DNA of 64,000 nt. Origin: Syngnathus acus. Its lineage: Eukaryota > Chordata > Actinopteri > Syngnathiformes > Syngnathidae. The notes below the pieces were generated by a model. That model saw only the letters and a list, made by a program, of their open reading frames with translations. It did no database searches and was not told the DNA's origin. Location of the stretch: positions 15,658,501 through 15,722,500 of the forward strand of contig NC_051094.1 in assembly GCF_901709675.1 (NCBI RefSeq), read 5' to 3'. Below, in pieces: positions 38,101 to 63,900 of this stretch (within the stretch, counting starts at the first letter, position 1; every line of letters starts with the position of its first letter). The translations under genes were made by a program, and so were the position numbers.

Positions 38101-39599
38101 TTCAGAGCAGGAGTGGCAAACCAATCGGTTGCAATTGACTGTGGCAGACTGTCCCCAAGTAGACTGTGGGACTTAGGAGGGGAACGGTATTTGTGTGTGT
38201 GTGTGCGTGCGTGTTACTATTATATATTTTGTTAGTATACAGTGCTACAGCTTGCTCGTGCTATCAGTCATGTCTAAAGGATGTCAAGGACCTACGTTGA
38301 ATTTTGTTTCATTCACAAGAGTTTCATTTAGGGTCAACATTCCCTCCAATACAATGTTATGCACAACTAATAAAATCCTATTTTTAAAATAGGATTTAAA
38401 TAAAACTTTGTCACTATAAACCTGGTGTGAATGAAAGTACTGGCCGTGATCGTTTGTTCATCCATATTTGCAGATGGCCTTGTGGTGTGCCATTTACCAT
38501 TTGGACCCACAGCTTATTTCACACTTTATAATGTGGTAATGAGGCACGATGTCCCAGACATAGGCACCATGTCTGAGGCCTACCCCCATCTCATCTTTCA
38601 CAACTTCACCTCACGGCTTGGCAAGCGGGTGAGTACTCAACCATGCTCTGCTCACATGCTGCTGATAGTGTCTTTCATCATTTGTCCGTGAGCTTACCTA
38701 ATTAATCCTTCTCGCACAGGTATCCAATATCCTCAAGTATCTTTTTCCAGTGCCGAAAGAGGACAGTAGGCGTGTAATCACATTTGCCAACCAAGAGGAC
38801 TTCATCTCTTATAGGTCAGTATAGAGGTGTCCTCTCATTTAAAAGAACATGTTGCATCATGTGCTATAAGAAGACGGAGCAGTAAACATGTGTTTGTGCT
38901 TTTTTTTTGCGGTTTTCTTTTTAACAGACATCACACCTATAAGAAAACAGACCACAAGAACATAGAACTGACAGAAGTGGGGCCCAGGTTTGAAATGAAG
39001 TGTAAGTATAAATTGACCCTGGTTTAGAACTCTGGTGCATATTTTAATCAATCCTCTGACCCTGTGAAAGTTCAACCTGCTTTGAACTTAAACCACCATT
39101 TTTTTATCTGGAAATGTATGGGATATTTACTGTACTCACCTAAGAAAAAAGGGCTCAGTTTCATTTATTTATTATCATAAAAATAATGAAAATGGGCCTG
39201 CTTTCGGGGTGGGATTATTTTCCCCGCACCATTTTGATTTTATATTCATTCTGATGGCCGTGGAGATTTTATCCTTATCAAGGAATGTAACAAATGTTAC
39301 ATATATGCCGGTTTAGCTGCCTAAATGTTAGTGTAAAATGTCTTATCCTGTGTTAGGTAGTTTCTTATAAGTACCTTTTTCCCCCTTTTGTTCAAACCAT
39401 TTATGTTGTAATGCATGATCTTTTTGACATGTCCATGTGGAAAATGTTCTCTGACTTTAAATCCCCCTTTCTCTTTCTAGTATACATGATCAAATTGGGC
39501 ACACTGGAAAATGAGGACACAGCAGATGTTGAGTGGCGACACCATGCATATACGCACACGTCCAAGAAAAGAAGGTTTCTCAGTGTCCAATCAGTTTAA
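35173..39599 (+). CDS. imp4: U3 snoRNP protein IMP4, complete
   Basis: Brix-domain component of the U3 snoRNP (MPP10-IMP3-IMP4) needed in the nucleolus for early cleavages releasing 18S rRNA. Exons: 35173-35175 (ATG only), 35563-35671, 35751-35834, 35925-36034, 37041-37173, 38474-38628, 38720-38814, 38928-39001, 39481-39599. Phases agree. The protein begins [20 protein letters not shown] and contains [70 protein letters not shown] and [20 protein letters not shown], all recognisable IMP4 blocks. Length is about 293 residues, close to the human 291. The start-codon-only exon is followed by GTAAGG and matches my recollection of mammalian IMP4. A polyadenylation signal is at 39796-39801. Intron 4 carries an interspersed repeat (36380-36960). 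Confidence 0.95.
36380..36960. repeat. Interspersed repeat in IMP4 intron 4
   Basis: It begins near AGAGATGTCAAAATTA and ends near TATAGTGACAGCCCT, loosely inverted. The inner part matches 5190-5420. It also contains the common fish block TTTATTTATATAGCCCTAAATCACA and a partial internal direct repeat (GATGTTTCTTAAGGGTTG twice). Confidence 0.6.
37174..38473. other. imp4: IMP4 intron 5 content
   Basis: A broken segment at about 37370-37920 has ORF pieces but no family I recognise. A short GT run lies at about 38192-38215. Otherwise unique AT-rich intron. Confidence 0.35.
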
Positions 39600-39795
39600 A
39601 AAGATTTACTATAATCGAACTTTTGGACAGTTTATCAAACTGAACGACTGGATTTTTTTTTTTTAATCAGATGTATCATTGTTGAGCTCCCATTAAAAAC
39701 AAGACAATTTCAATATTTCCACTGTAGATGTCAGCATTTGTCAAGTGATGATATCCTTTGGACACTTCTTGGTTGCATGTCCTGTACTTTTTTTA

Positions 39796-39801
39796 AATAA
39801 A
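39796..39801 (+). other. imp4: IMP4 polyadenylation signal
   Basis: AATAAA about 200 bp after the IMP4 stop, followed by a T-rich stretch. It is the first canonical signal downstream of the stop. Confidence 0.65.
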
Positions 39802-40107
39802 ATGTATTGCCTATTTGCACATTTCTTGACTCTTGAATAACAGCCTTCATACATTAAATGAAAAGTGGAATTGCCACTGTTGATATTTTACAGCAGGAGC
39901 ATCCCAATGGGATGTGGTAGATGCAAAACATATATAATGTTAGACTTTAAATATCTTCTCTGGTATAGAGGCTTTGCAGTCACGTGGTTTTATCACGTGA
40001 TTTTGTGTTATGCCGCCATCTTGGCGGTCAACTAGTCAGCTCGTTCCTACGTGTTTGTATGGATTGTCTGATTTCTGCGCTACGTTTTCACCGATTTCTT
40101 CCGAATT

Positions 40108-40326
40108 ATGGCTGATTTGCTATCCAACGAAGTTAGGCATTTGGATGAAGACTCCAAGAATCGTCACAGAGAGAAGTTGAACCTTGTTGGCACAACGGAT
40201 CCGTACCTTTTACCGAGAAGCATGCTAAAATCGCCCGAGCATTTTGCAACAGCCGACCTGCCTGAACGCTCATATCCAGATATTTATAATTACCTCGTCG
40301 ATTTGTTTTGTAATGGCATTTCATAA
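40108..40326 (+). pseudogene. Truncated transposon protein, N-terminal part
   Basis: A 72-codon open frame with motif ERSYPDIYNYLVD, resembling the start of fish transposon proteins that go on to a YqaJ nuclease. It stops early where the element is deleted, so it is not expected to be functional. Confidence 0.5.
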
Positions 40327-40682
40327 CTTGACATATTAAAAAACTGAATAGAGTGAAATCATTCAGATACTGTACCTGTCTGTTCAAGTTGCTACCATTT
40401 TTATTATTTGTTTATTTTTGCATGATGCCACATCTGATTGGCTTGAAAACTTAACCAATAAATATAATTCAATATTTACATTGATAACGTTTTCAAGCAT
40501 CATGAAAAAATAAACACAAAATAAAAACGGGGGGGTGAACTGAAGAAATCATCCCATTCCCTGCCTTGCTGCTCTTGCTGCCTTTCTAAAAATGCACCCA
40601 GCATTTTCAACAATCATATTTGTATCATCCCATATTGTATTATTTCACATTTTGTGAAACAAATCAGGGGTGAATAGTTTGT

Positions 40683-40958
40683 TTACATACCTGATATGAA
40701 GTCCTCATTGCATATCCTTGTGTAAATCGTAGGTTTCCATCGTTCACGACGAATATCCGCGATCCATTTATCACGTTTTTTCATGTTCGCCGGAAATCTA
40801 TAGAAGCTAAGATTTGGTTTATCGCCTCGTCTATTGCTACATCCAACAGCACAGCAGGTATCCGGCATTTTTAAGCTCAAATAGCAGCAGATATAACAAG
40901 AAAGCGTGTGTGAGTCGTTGACCGGCACTGAAAAGTTGACCGCCATGATGGCCGCCAA
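40683..40958 (-). pseudogene. THAP zinc-finger fragment of a transposase
   Basis: The frame holds MPDTCCAVGCSNRR, LSFYRFPAN, RDKWIADIRR and TRICNEDFISG, matching a C2CH THAP domain. The last zinc ligand, usually His in C-x2-H, reads Asp here (CNED). No transposase core follows. Confidence 0.65.
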
Positions 40959-41109
40959 GCTAATGTGGGTAGCTTGATGACGTCAGCTGCAAAGCCTCTA
41001 TAGGTGAGTGTCGCTGTAGTTTTGAAAGCGATCGGATTGCGGCTCGACACTACTGTTGTAGACTTCATTTACATGACAGTGAGGTTAGTGAACGCCCATC
41101 TCTGCTATG

Positions 41110-41250
41110 TCCAACTGGCGGCGTCCAATGAAAGAAGGCAGATACAGGAAGTGGCCAATGAAAAAAGAGCATTTCCGAGGTTTTCCGCTTTCCCCGAAGT
41201 TCTTGACAGATTCGACTTGAGATTGAGAGAGTTCAAGATGGCTGCCACAG
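41110..41250 (+). promoter_or_regulatory. araf: ARAF core promoter and non-coding exon 1
   Basis: Two CCAAT boxes (41125-41129, 41155-41159), an ETS-like ACAGGAAGTGG (about 41145) and a YY1-like CAAGATGGCTGCC (41235-41247) cluster here. The segment ends CACAG|GTAAGA, a strong donor after 41250. Exon 2 starts at 42181 after TTTTGTTGCAG. The ATG inside the YY1-like motif opens an 11-codon upstream ORF that crosses the splice and stops at 42200, before the ARAF start at 42253. The transcription start is not defined. Confidence 0.6.
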
Positions 41251-42252
41251 GTAAGAGTTTGAATTTGTATCTAGATTTAAATAATATATTTAGCGATGTT
41301 CGAATTATCTGCTAGCTTTAGAAGTAAACGCAAAACCGCACAACTCTGTCGTGTTACGTTTTAGATGGCGATGTATTGTAACGAGTCGCCGCTGACGAAG
41401 CTGAGAAAGGACCAGCAACAGCTCTGGAGCCGACGCAGTAGTTAAACCACTGAAGTTTGCCAACGTTTTCAACTGGGCTGGCGACGAATAGCTAAAAAGT
41501 ACGCTAGCCACTTTGGAGCTACATAATCTCTTCACCTACGGGCACAGCTTAACCAGAGCACAATTGCTTGTTCAAGTTCGGTTAACACTTGGATATGCCA
41601 GAATGACATTGTCAGTACGCTGTAGTTGCCTTTACTTGCAAAACTATTTGGCAAGGCAGTTTTAAAGTCGCATAAGTGGCACAGTGCAGAGAGACAAGGC
41701 TTTCCACAACTCCAAATGTCACCTACAGTAGACAAATCCCACGCTAAGCTAAGTGGCTAACGTTGCATAGCATTAGCATCACTCATCTGTGACTTTTGCA
41801 GCTTCGACTTTCCGCGAGTAATGGCATGTATAACTCGTTTAAATTCATTCACGATTACTCAACTGAATGTTGCACGGTCTGTGATTTTAGTTATGAGCGT
41901 TCAAAGTATATATAATTGCTGTGGGGATCTTCTGGCTTGCCAAGTTAATGTTAGACCAAGTAGCGCTTCATGCCATCTGTCAAAATACAGCACCATCATT
42001 TGTTTATTCAGCCAATAGTCATCCTCCTTGTGTCAAATGCATATGTACTGTTATTCCCACCATACAAAGTCCTGCCCATTGGAAAAGGCACTCAGTTGAA
42101 ATGCCTGTGTTCAACAACAAGCTCGGCTTCTTTGCTCTGTTTAACATGCTCACAAATGAAGCGTGATAATTTTGTTGCAGGTTGCATGACTCTCATCTGA
42201 GGCTTTGGTGTCAACTGTCAAGAATAGCATTCCCCTCTAGCTACCATTCATC

Positions 42253-56058
<13,806 letters not shown>

Positions 56059-58182
56059 GATTTCAACATCACTAGGCAGAAAGGTTGTTTCCCTTTCTAA
56101 AACCACAGCATTCCAGTGCCTCTGAGAGGCTTCAGCTGCTTTTGTTGCGGAACTTCATCACTAACTTTTTCAGAGCCTTGGAGCTCCAGCACTCAATAAC
56201 ACACTGCAGGAATAATCTTTAGGTGTTTCGTTCCAGTTTGAGTTCTTCTAATGACAAAGACCTGCTCCTTCAGAGGGCCATTCATTAGCTTTTTCCTCAA
56301 CAGAATGTCAAGTTTGTTTTGCTGTACATTATATTTCAAATGGGCATTCGACACTGTAACTTACTGGGGTGTCCATCGTTTCATGGCAAACAAACACTGC
56401 AGCATCGTCGTCGTCTCATACATGGCCCGATCTTGGAAGGATCACTTTGAACATAACCAAGAATTCACAATCATATGACATCAAAATCGGTGATTCTATT
56501 GCCCTTTTAACAATCACGTAAAAAAGTTTTTACGCTCTAGTAAATCTACAGTGGAGCACGAAAGTATTTAGTCTATCACAGACTGTGCACTTTAAATGAT
56601 GAGAGAGTTCTGTAACAGTTACTATACTATAGGTACACTTAAACTGTGAGAGACAGAAGGTGGGAAAAAAAAAATCCTGGAAATGACATTTTAAGATTTT
56701 GAAAGTATTTACATGTCAATTACGGTGATATTTTGGCTCATTCCTCCATGCAGGTCTATTTTAGAGCAGTGATGTTTTGGGGCTGTCACTGAGCAACACA
56801 GGCTTTCAATTCCCTGTCCCCTTTGCAAAAAAAGAGCCCCCAAGCACACACCTGTGCTTTACAGTAGGTATGGTGTTCTTGGGATGCAACTCAGCATTCT
56901 TCTTCCTTCAAACACCATGAGCTGAGTGTGTGCCAAAAACGTCCGTTTTGCAAACTTCAGGTAGGCCTGGACATGAACTGGCTTAAAAAGGAAAACACGT
57001 CTGGCACTGCAGGATTTGATTCCCTGTCAGGGTTCATGTTGCTAACCCTTGTTACTTCGATCCCAGCTCTCTGTAGGTCATTCCCCATTGTACTTCTGGG
57101 ATTTTTGCTCCACGTTTTCATGATCATTTTGATTCCACGGAGATGTTATTTTGCATGGAGCTCCAAATCAGCACTTATGTGTCTGTTATCGACGAAATAC
57201 TTTTTTCCACAATTTCTTTGAAATTCCTAAAATGCAATTTCCAGGAATTTTCAGTTTCACAATCTGTCTGTCACAGTTCAAGTTTACCTATGATGAAAAT
57301 TACATAACTCTCATCATTTTAAGTGGGAGAAATTGCACTCAGTGATTTCATACTTTTTACCCCACTGTACATAACTGAGTTTCTCGTCCATTACTTTGCC
57401 AAGAAATATTTACAGATTACATGCATTTTATTGTTGCCCCAGTGTACATAACTGAGTTTCTTCAATTACTTTGCAAATAATTATTTACACAATTTTACAT
57501 GCAATTTATTAATTTACAACCCCAAACCACTATAAATAGACAGATGGAGAAGCCCTAAACAAGATGCCTTGAGCTATTGAATATGTGAGCGCTATGCAGA
57601 CTTTTAAAAAGCCTTCACACGAAAACTTTTTGATTAGCAGCCTGGAAAACAGTAGTGCGGTGAATGTTGCTGAAGTTAAATCTTGTTAATGGTTATCAAG
57701 TAATCACTGAAATCGCTTAAATTTAAACCGATTGTGTAAGTATACATTAATACAGTCATTGATAAATTATCCAAATAACTGTTACGAGTTGAGTACCTTT
57801 TCTCTTGAAACATGTCAAGAGCTGTTTCTCCTTTTCAGCACAGCATCTGCCACTCGTGGACATAGAATGTTTTCATTTATTGCCACTGAAAGGGCTTCTT
57901 TAATAGCGTTTTCCATTCCATTTCCATTTAGTTGTCTTTTTTTAAAACATGTCATTTTTTGTTGATACTGATGACTCTTCATTTGTGTCAATTTGGCAGA
58001 GTAACCAACATCTGGGGCCTATTTTGGCACACTGGCAACTCTGCGCTAGGTGTAAAAATGGGTTTAACTTGATTTTCTTGCCAACACAAGTCTATTGTAG
58101 ACTTGAAAAGTAGATTACATTATAGACCAGCTTAAAGAAGGTCTGTTTTGCAGCGCAGTTGATGTAATGCCATTTTAGTGTA

Positions 58183-58932
58183 CAGTGGAGCCTCGGTTTT
58201 CGAACGTCCCGGTTCTCGAACAAATCGGTATTGGAACAAAAAATTTGAGATTTCTTTGCTTCGGATGTCGGACGAAATTCGGTTGTCGAACCTCGCGAGA
58301 TAAGCCGAGAGGATCCGCATGCCAACTGACTCCATTCGTTATTACGTTCTTGTTACTCTGAGGATTGCATCAACTCTAATCATGCCTCCAAAGGAAGCAA
58401 GTGGGAGCAGTAAAGCCATCCTAAAACACAAAGACGCTCCTAAAGCAATGCGACACTGAGCGCCCGGCGCGCTGCGGTTGTGCAATCGGACCAAATTAAG
58501 CTCCCTGCGCACTGAGGTCCACTTAAATTTTGGAAAGTACATTAGGACTTTAAAAATATTTTCTAAACTTTAGCGACCGCTCTGTCACAATAATGCGACC
58601 AGCGCGGTGCAGTTGCGCGGTCGGTGGCGCGCTACGGTTGCGCGTTCGGCGGTGCGCTGCAGTTGCGCGATCGGACAAAATTAAGCTCCCTGCGCACTGA
58701 TGTCCACTTAAATTTTGGACAGTACATCAAGACTCGTTCGGCGGTGCGCTGCAGTTGCGCGATCGGACAAAAATGCGCATATGAAAAAATGCTTAAAAAA
58801 GGCGGGTTTTTTTTGGTTTGGAACGGATTAAATGTTTTTCCATTATTTGTAATGGGAAAATGGGAATTCGAACGATTCACTTCTCGAACAGCCCTCTGGA
58901 ACGGATTGTGTTCGAAAACCGAGGCTCCACTG
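58183..58932. mobile_element. Tigger-type MITE in the ARAF 3' region
   Basis: The ends CAGTGGAGCCTCGGTTTTCG and complement are flanked by TA (58181-58182, 58933-58934). Near the left end ATGCCTCCAAAGGAAGC opens a short frame (MPPKEASGSSK) like a Tigger transposase start. Inside, a segment with GTTGCGCGATCGGACAAAA is repeated. Confidence 0.8.
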
Positions 58933-59451
58933 TATTTGATCATGGCACAGGCACACAATTTCGATGCTCCGCGGATGTGCATGATGAACGTGGTATTTCA
59001 TTCAAAATATGAAACCAGGGTGGGACAATCTCCTCTGAATTATCGTCAAAATTAATTAACTGAGCCATATATAGCCATTATCTTAAAAAATACATACCGA
59101 GCACCTCGTCACTATTGCAAGGGGGTTAAAGGGTGGGGAAACTGGGCATCCAATATGGAGGGGAATGGAACGGCAATGGAAATATGTCGTTAGGCGATTT
59201 TAGATAATTTCAGTATACTTTGTGGTTTCCCTTTTACATAGCATGCTCTGGCATTGTCGTTTCGTATAGATTCAGTCCTCAACTTCTCTCGATGAGCCCC
59301 CCCCACTGCCGACTTTATTTTTGATGCCGTTTTATGTTTGGTTTATTCTCCTGAGTGTGAGCATAGCAAACTCAAAAGTCTGACTTGTGTTGTGACATAT
59401 ACTATATACTGTACCAATGACATAGAGAGGTCATATCAGAAACTAACGCAC

Positions 59452-59730
59452 AGGTATCAAGCTCAATTTTGTCGAGGACCATTATTGTAGTTATGGTTTC
59501 ACCGCAGAGGGCCATTATGACTCTGAAACCATATATAAATGTATAATTGCCTCATCATATTACATATACTGTGTACAACATGGCCAATAACGAAAAAGCG
59601 TGATAAAAATATGCTTACAATTTCTCGGGTTTTATTGAAAGTGAAGACAATTCTCAACTTTGGTAGAAATTCTAACAAGAAACATGAAGTTAAATGCACA
59701 TGACAGCCCCCAGGTTGAGGGTTTGACACC
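59452..59730. repeat. Diverged relative of the 44117 hAT MITE
   Basis: It shares CAAGCTCA-, GGGCCATTATGACT- and TTTGACACCTATG-like blocks with the hAT MITE at 44117-45611. No clear target duplication. Confidence 0.55.
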
Positions 59731-60445
59731 TATGAACTAAAGCATGGTGGAGTGTAGTCAAGGAGCTTGCACTTTAGTTTCCCCTTTTTTTTTTCTCTTG
59801 TGACAATATGTACAAACTGCCTCTTCTTGCAGGACAATGTGAAAATAGGATGAACAGAGCATTTTTTATGGTGATTGGTTTGTCAATGGCTCTAGGCTTG
59901 AATTCTATACTTTTATCGTAGTTTCATAGCTTAAGACAACATAGATACCAATGCCTAATTGTTTTATAATGACATTGACCTATAAACTTTGTGAATTGGG
60001 TTTGGCATGTATGTAGAAACACTCAGCTTTGTCATATTGTAAGAGAGGTGTTTCTTTAAGCACAATGGGATTACGTTAGAGCAGACATTTGGAACTACAA
60101 CATTGCAGTCAGGGGCTGGGTACCCTTTGTTCTTACTCGTTCCATGTATTCAGGGGCAGTCATGGTTGGGAAATGACATTTGATGTGGTTTAAGATGGGT
60201 ATTTGTGAACCAGGATTTGGAGACACTTTTTATTTTATGCTGATGTGGTGTTGTGCTTGCAGCTTTTTAGGTGAAGTGAACACACGTAGGCTACATTGTT
60301 GGTACCCTTGCAGGAAAACAAAATTATTTCCAAGACCATACTAATGAAAAGAACACTGTACCTTTCATTAATTTCTTATAAAATATATATGTACATGAAG
60401 CTATATTTGTATATACTGTATTATAAAAAATTATACAGTATGTGC

Positions 60446-60449
<4 letters not shown>

Positions 60450-60488
<39 letters not shown>

Positions 60489-60520
60489 GTAAAAAAGTGT
60501 GCGCGCGTGTGTGTGTGTGT
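60450..60520. repeat. AT and GT microsatellites
   Basis: About 17 AT units followed by a GC/GT-alternating run. Confidence 0.9.
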
Positions 60521-61380
60521 ATAACTCGCGTATATGTGCACTATATGTGTATATGTACATAAATTACTGTATATTGAATAGAACCTTGTTTAAAAAAAAA
60601 AAAAGAAAAAACCTCTTTAACCCCAAAAAGTAATGCTGGGTTTTCATTTATTAGTTTCACTAAGGTTTATAATTGACAATTGTGGGTCTTTGTTTCCTAA
60701 ATGGAAGGGTACAAACAATTTAGCCAGTGTATACACGTGATGTCGATCAGTCTTTGCAACCTAAACAAACAGGAATGCTATTGAAGGCGATTGGTACTGG
60801 TTGCTTTTACTATTTAAAATCTGTCTCATTTGCTTGCAAATGTTTTGAGCACCAAGTAAACCTGACATTATCTGTGACTTAACACTTGATTATTTTAATG
60901 GCATCACTTTAAAATACTGTAATAATGTTTAGGTTGTCTTTCAGCAATGGCAAGATTGTAAATGGCTGCTTTCGAAAATGTCCACAATGCAAAATGAGCA
61001 ATATCTTAACTGTCTTTTTTGGTTTTCTATGAAATTTGACATTTCTATGAATCTTTTTTCAATTCAGTCGAGGACTATTTCAGGTCCATATTCAAAGAGG
61101 AAAACAATAGTGGAGGGGAAAACGAGGGTTGTATCCAAATAGATTTCATATTTGTAGGTTAATTGCAATACTTGTCTTCAGTTCCTTGGGTGCCAGGGGT
61201 GTTCAGTTTGCAATAAATGGTATTTTCTGCTGTGTACAGTTATGTTTTGTTTTCATTGTTTTTTAACTACAGAAATTTTACTTGTTTCTATCTTTGTGTG
61301 ATGGTTTCAAAGAAAACAAAATTGTTTAACGTGTCTTAAATCTTAGTTGTTTTTTAGGGTTTATTCTTACAATAAATAAA

Positions 61381-62243
61381 CTTATCTGTGTTTCCTTTTA
61401 TTCCTGTTTTTCTTTAGTTTGTTTACATATTGCGATCTCGTTACAGGAGACCAATTTCAAGGCTCCATGGGCGAAACAGACTGGCCTTGCGATAAAGCTT
61501 GGGATGGGTCAAGTAGTGTGGAAGTTAAATTGTCCCAAAAACTAATGTCACAGCAGTCACTATCGGAAACCTAGTTGGACATACTAAAACTATGGGAATG
61601 CAACAATTTCTGAGGGCAACACTGCTCCAGACAGGCCAGGACAACCAATTGTGGCACAATGCAGACTTATTCGTTTGAAGGGAAAGGAGCTATGGAGTGC
61701 TGGAGATCCGGATGGGCTAAAGTCAAAGCTGGGCTCTCGGGATTTAAGGAGCGTTTATTAACGTGGGCGGATCTTTAAACAACTGACGTCATTGAAAGAT
61801 TACCGGTAAGGTGGTGGCGGGTGACGCAGGCACATGACAAACACGACTTGAAGGCTGTTTGCAGTGTGATTGGAACCCTACTTACAACTTGTCTTAAGCA
61901 AACCCATGGGTTCATAGCTGAAATCCTAAGTCACACTTTATTTCAAGAAAACCGGGGAAATGTGGCTGTCCTTAATATACGTAGTCTAAAGAAAAGATTC
62001 ATTGTATTCCTGACTGATAGAAACAGCTTTCAGCGACAAATTCCAATCATTTTGGTTCGGAGACAAACGGAAGGTTTATTTCACGTACATACGTCGAAAT
62101 ATGAAATTGATTTAAACTGGGTAAATTCCAAGCGAAGAAATTTAAAAAAGAATGTCATTAAAGAACAGTCTTGGTCAGCTGAGTAATTGGCATTTTAAAG
62201 GATACAACTAAACAACATTTGAGATGCTTAAAGGAGAACACTT
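61381..62243. other. Spacer between convergent ARAF and tetraspanin genes
   Basis: No protein family is recognised. An open stretch at 61821-62186 begins at GTG and resembles nothing known to me. TTTATT at 61939-61944 reads as AATAAA on the minus strand and may be the tetraspanin polyadenylation signal, giving a 3' UTR of about 300 nt. Confidence 0.4.
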
Positions 62244-62736
62244 TTAAAACTTGTAGCCCAGGCCAGACCTGCTGATGTGGCAGAAGAGTGTCATTGCAAA
62301 ACACATCCCTAAGACCTGTCAACAAAAACAAAAAAACAATGTGATCATCCTTGCTGAAAATTTTAGTCATGCTTAAGCTATTGTTAGTCCAAAGGGGTTT
62401 AATATTTCTGCTGTTTTCTTTTCATAAAATGCTTCTCCTCCCTCAAATTTAAGTCAGTTAGCTTCTGTCACACAAACTTACTGTTCAGCTTGAACCAGCT
62501 GGATGGCACATTTTTAACATACAATTTCTACAAAATTCTCATATTAGGAACAGTATTGACCCTTCATGAATTGTCAAATTGTCCTAAACACGTACGGTAC
62601 GGTATTAATAAATTTTCAAATAGTCTGAAACATGTACAGTACTGCATTTAGCCCCGTTTTAAGGAGTCCTGAGGATGTTCTAATTGGAAATGAAAATGAA
62701 ATGTCCAGTAAAATGATGTACATTGTACATACGCAT

Positions 62737-62778
<42 letters not shown>

Positions 62779-63097
62779 TAATCATAATAATATTGTGGTA
62801 GATACTATATAGATAATTTACCTCAATAATGCAGAGGACAATTACAGAAATCCCAGCGCTTAGAAAATTGTCTTCAAACCAGCTCCTCATCTTGTCCAAA
62901 CAACCCTGAAAACCCAAAGCACACTATTTGAACTGAACTTGGAAGAAAAAGAGGAGTCTTATGCTGAACTCGTCAAATGGTAACTGTACCATTGGTCTGT
63001 ACTGTCGGTCTTGTGAACCAGCGCAGTCTTGAAGGCAACAGGAATCAGGTACATTAACTCCCCAGTCTGACACGTTGTGCACCCCACAACAATCAAA
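62244..63097 (-). CDS. Tetraspanin (TSPAN4/TSPAN9-like), 3' part only
   Basis: Membrane scaffold protein with four transmembrane segments; only the C-terminal half lies in the window. Exons on the minus strand: 62990-63097 (36 codons), 62822-62905 (28 codons), 62244-62315 (stop at 62244-62246). All are in phase 0. The first carries the large-loop signature CCG followed by VPDSCC. The second holds a further loop cysteine (GCLDKMRSWFEDN) and the start of TM4 (AGISVIVLCIIE). The third finishes TM4 (VLGMCFAMTLFCHI) and a short tail ending YKF. The pattern is closest in memory to TSPAN4 and TSPAN9, but paralogue assignment needs an alignment. The upstream exons lie beyond position 64000. The intron at the right edge holds a hAT-like repeat and a mariner remnant. 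Confidence 0.85.
62736..62778. repeat. GATA microsatellite
   Basis: About ten tandem GATA units in the last intron of the tetraspanin gene. Confidence 0.9.
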
Positions 63098-63135
63098 CTG
63101 GAACAAAATGTTCAACTGTGAATGAATCTGATTCA

Positions 63136-63440
63136 GTGGTTCTCAAACTTTTTATACCATTTACCATTCAAAAAAAAAAAATACTTGGCTACCCAAGTAC
63201 CACCATAATCAATGGTAAAATAGAGCAGCGGGATATGCCTTAGTGTTCAATGAAAATACATTTTTCCTAAGATGTTTTTACTGTATATTGTAAGCCATTC
63301 TAATATTACATTTTAAACATGAAACACTGTTTAAAAGTGATTTTGTTAAAATACATAGAAGTTAATAAAAAAACACCTCAATAAAAGTTCAAACCAAATC
63401 TTGTTTGAATCCAAATGTATTTGACTTGGAATATGAAATA
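63136..63440. repeat. hAT-like repeat, partial
   Basis: It begins CAGTGGTTCTCAAACTTTTT, a common hAT-MITE end. The matching right end is not clear. Confidence 0.45.
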
Positions 63441-63639
63441 CAACTGAGCTAGTAAGTGATTCTACCACTAGAGGGAGCCTGTGTGGTATGCGTTCCACAC
63501 TTAGAAAATAAGTGATACAAGGTGTACCAGTGAAGTTCCAGCACTGGCGTCAGAAAAGATATTTCAAATTCCAAGTCACCCCGTGCAGTCTAATGCTGTT
63601 TTGCACCACATCTACAGCCAGTACTAGAAGAAGAAAAAA

Positions 63640-63900
63640 ATTACGGGATCTTCCGTAGCTCCATCACTGTGGTCATCTTGATTGTTTACACATCTTCAAA
63701 AGGCGTCTCTTAAATCACCCCTTTGTGCTCAGGAAAGTGCAAAAAAATCAAATGGAGCGAGGTCAGGTGTATAGGGAAGGTTACTCCAGCACAGCAATGT
63801 TCTTTTTGACAAGGAACTGTTGGATGCTCAGGGATGCGTCGTAAACCGACTAGTTGTCCTGCTGTAACTATTACTTGTTGTCACGTTCTAAATGAAACAA
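63640..63900 (-). pseudogene. Mariner-like transposase fragment
   Basis: On the minus strand, broken frames contain QQFLVKKNIAVLE followed by remnants like PSLYT-PRSI, corresponding to the catalytic-end region of mariner transposases (FLAKKNI...PPYSPDLAP in family memory). Several stops are present. Confidence 0.6.

Larger units (their letters stand above)
39964..41002. mobile_element. THAP-domain DNA transposon, internally deleted
   Basis: The inverted termini TATAGAGGCTTTGCAG and CTGCAAAGCCTCTATA bound the element. Two inward-facing open starts lie inside. On the plus strand, 40108-40326 encodes MADLLSNEVRHLDED and YPDIYNYLV. On the minus strand, 40683-40958 encodes a THAP-like finger. Two proteins with a THAP domain resemble my recollection of ISL2EU-type elements; P or Kolobok types are alternatives. 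The central parts of both genes are missing. Confidence 0.7.
56059..61380 (+). other. araf: ARAF 3' UTR / downstream region
   Basis: No further coding exon is visible. AATAAA occurs at 61212-61217 and AATAAATAAA at 61371-61380, allowing a 3' UTR of about 5 kb; nearer signals may be used instead. Contents include a Tigger-type MITE (58183-58932), a hAT-like repeat (about 59452-59730), AT and GT microsatellites (60450-60520) and AT-rich unique sequence. The main ORFs inside lie in transposon sequence. Confidence 0.4.

Noticed and set aside
58624-59055. 143-codon open frame in the ARAF 3' region
   Set aside because: Most of it lies inside the Tigger-type MITE and reflects its repeated GC-rich interior.
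61821-62186. 121-codon open frame between ARAF and the tetraspanin gene
   Set aside because: It opens at GTG, shows no known domain and lies in the spacer or 3' UTR of convergent genes.
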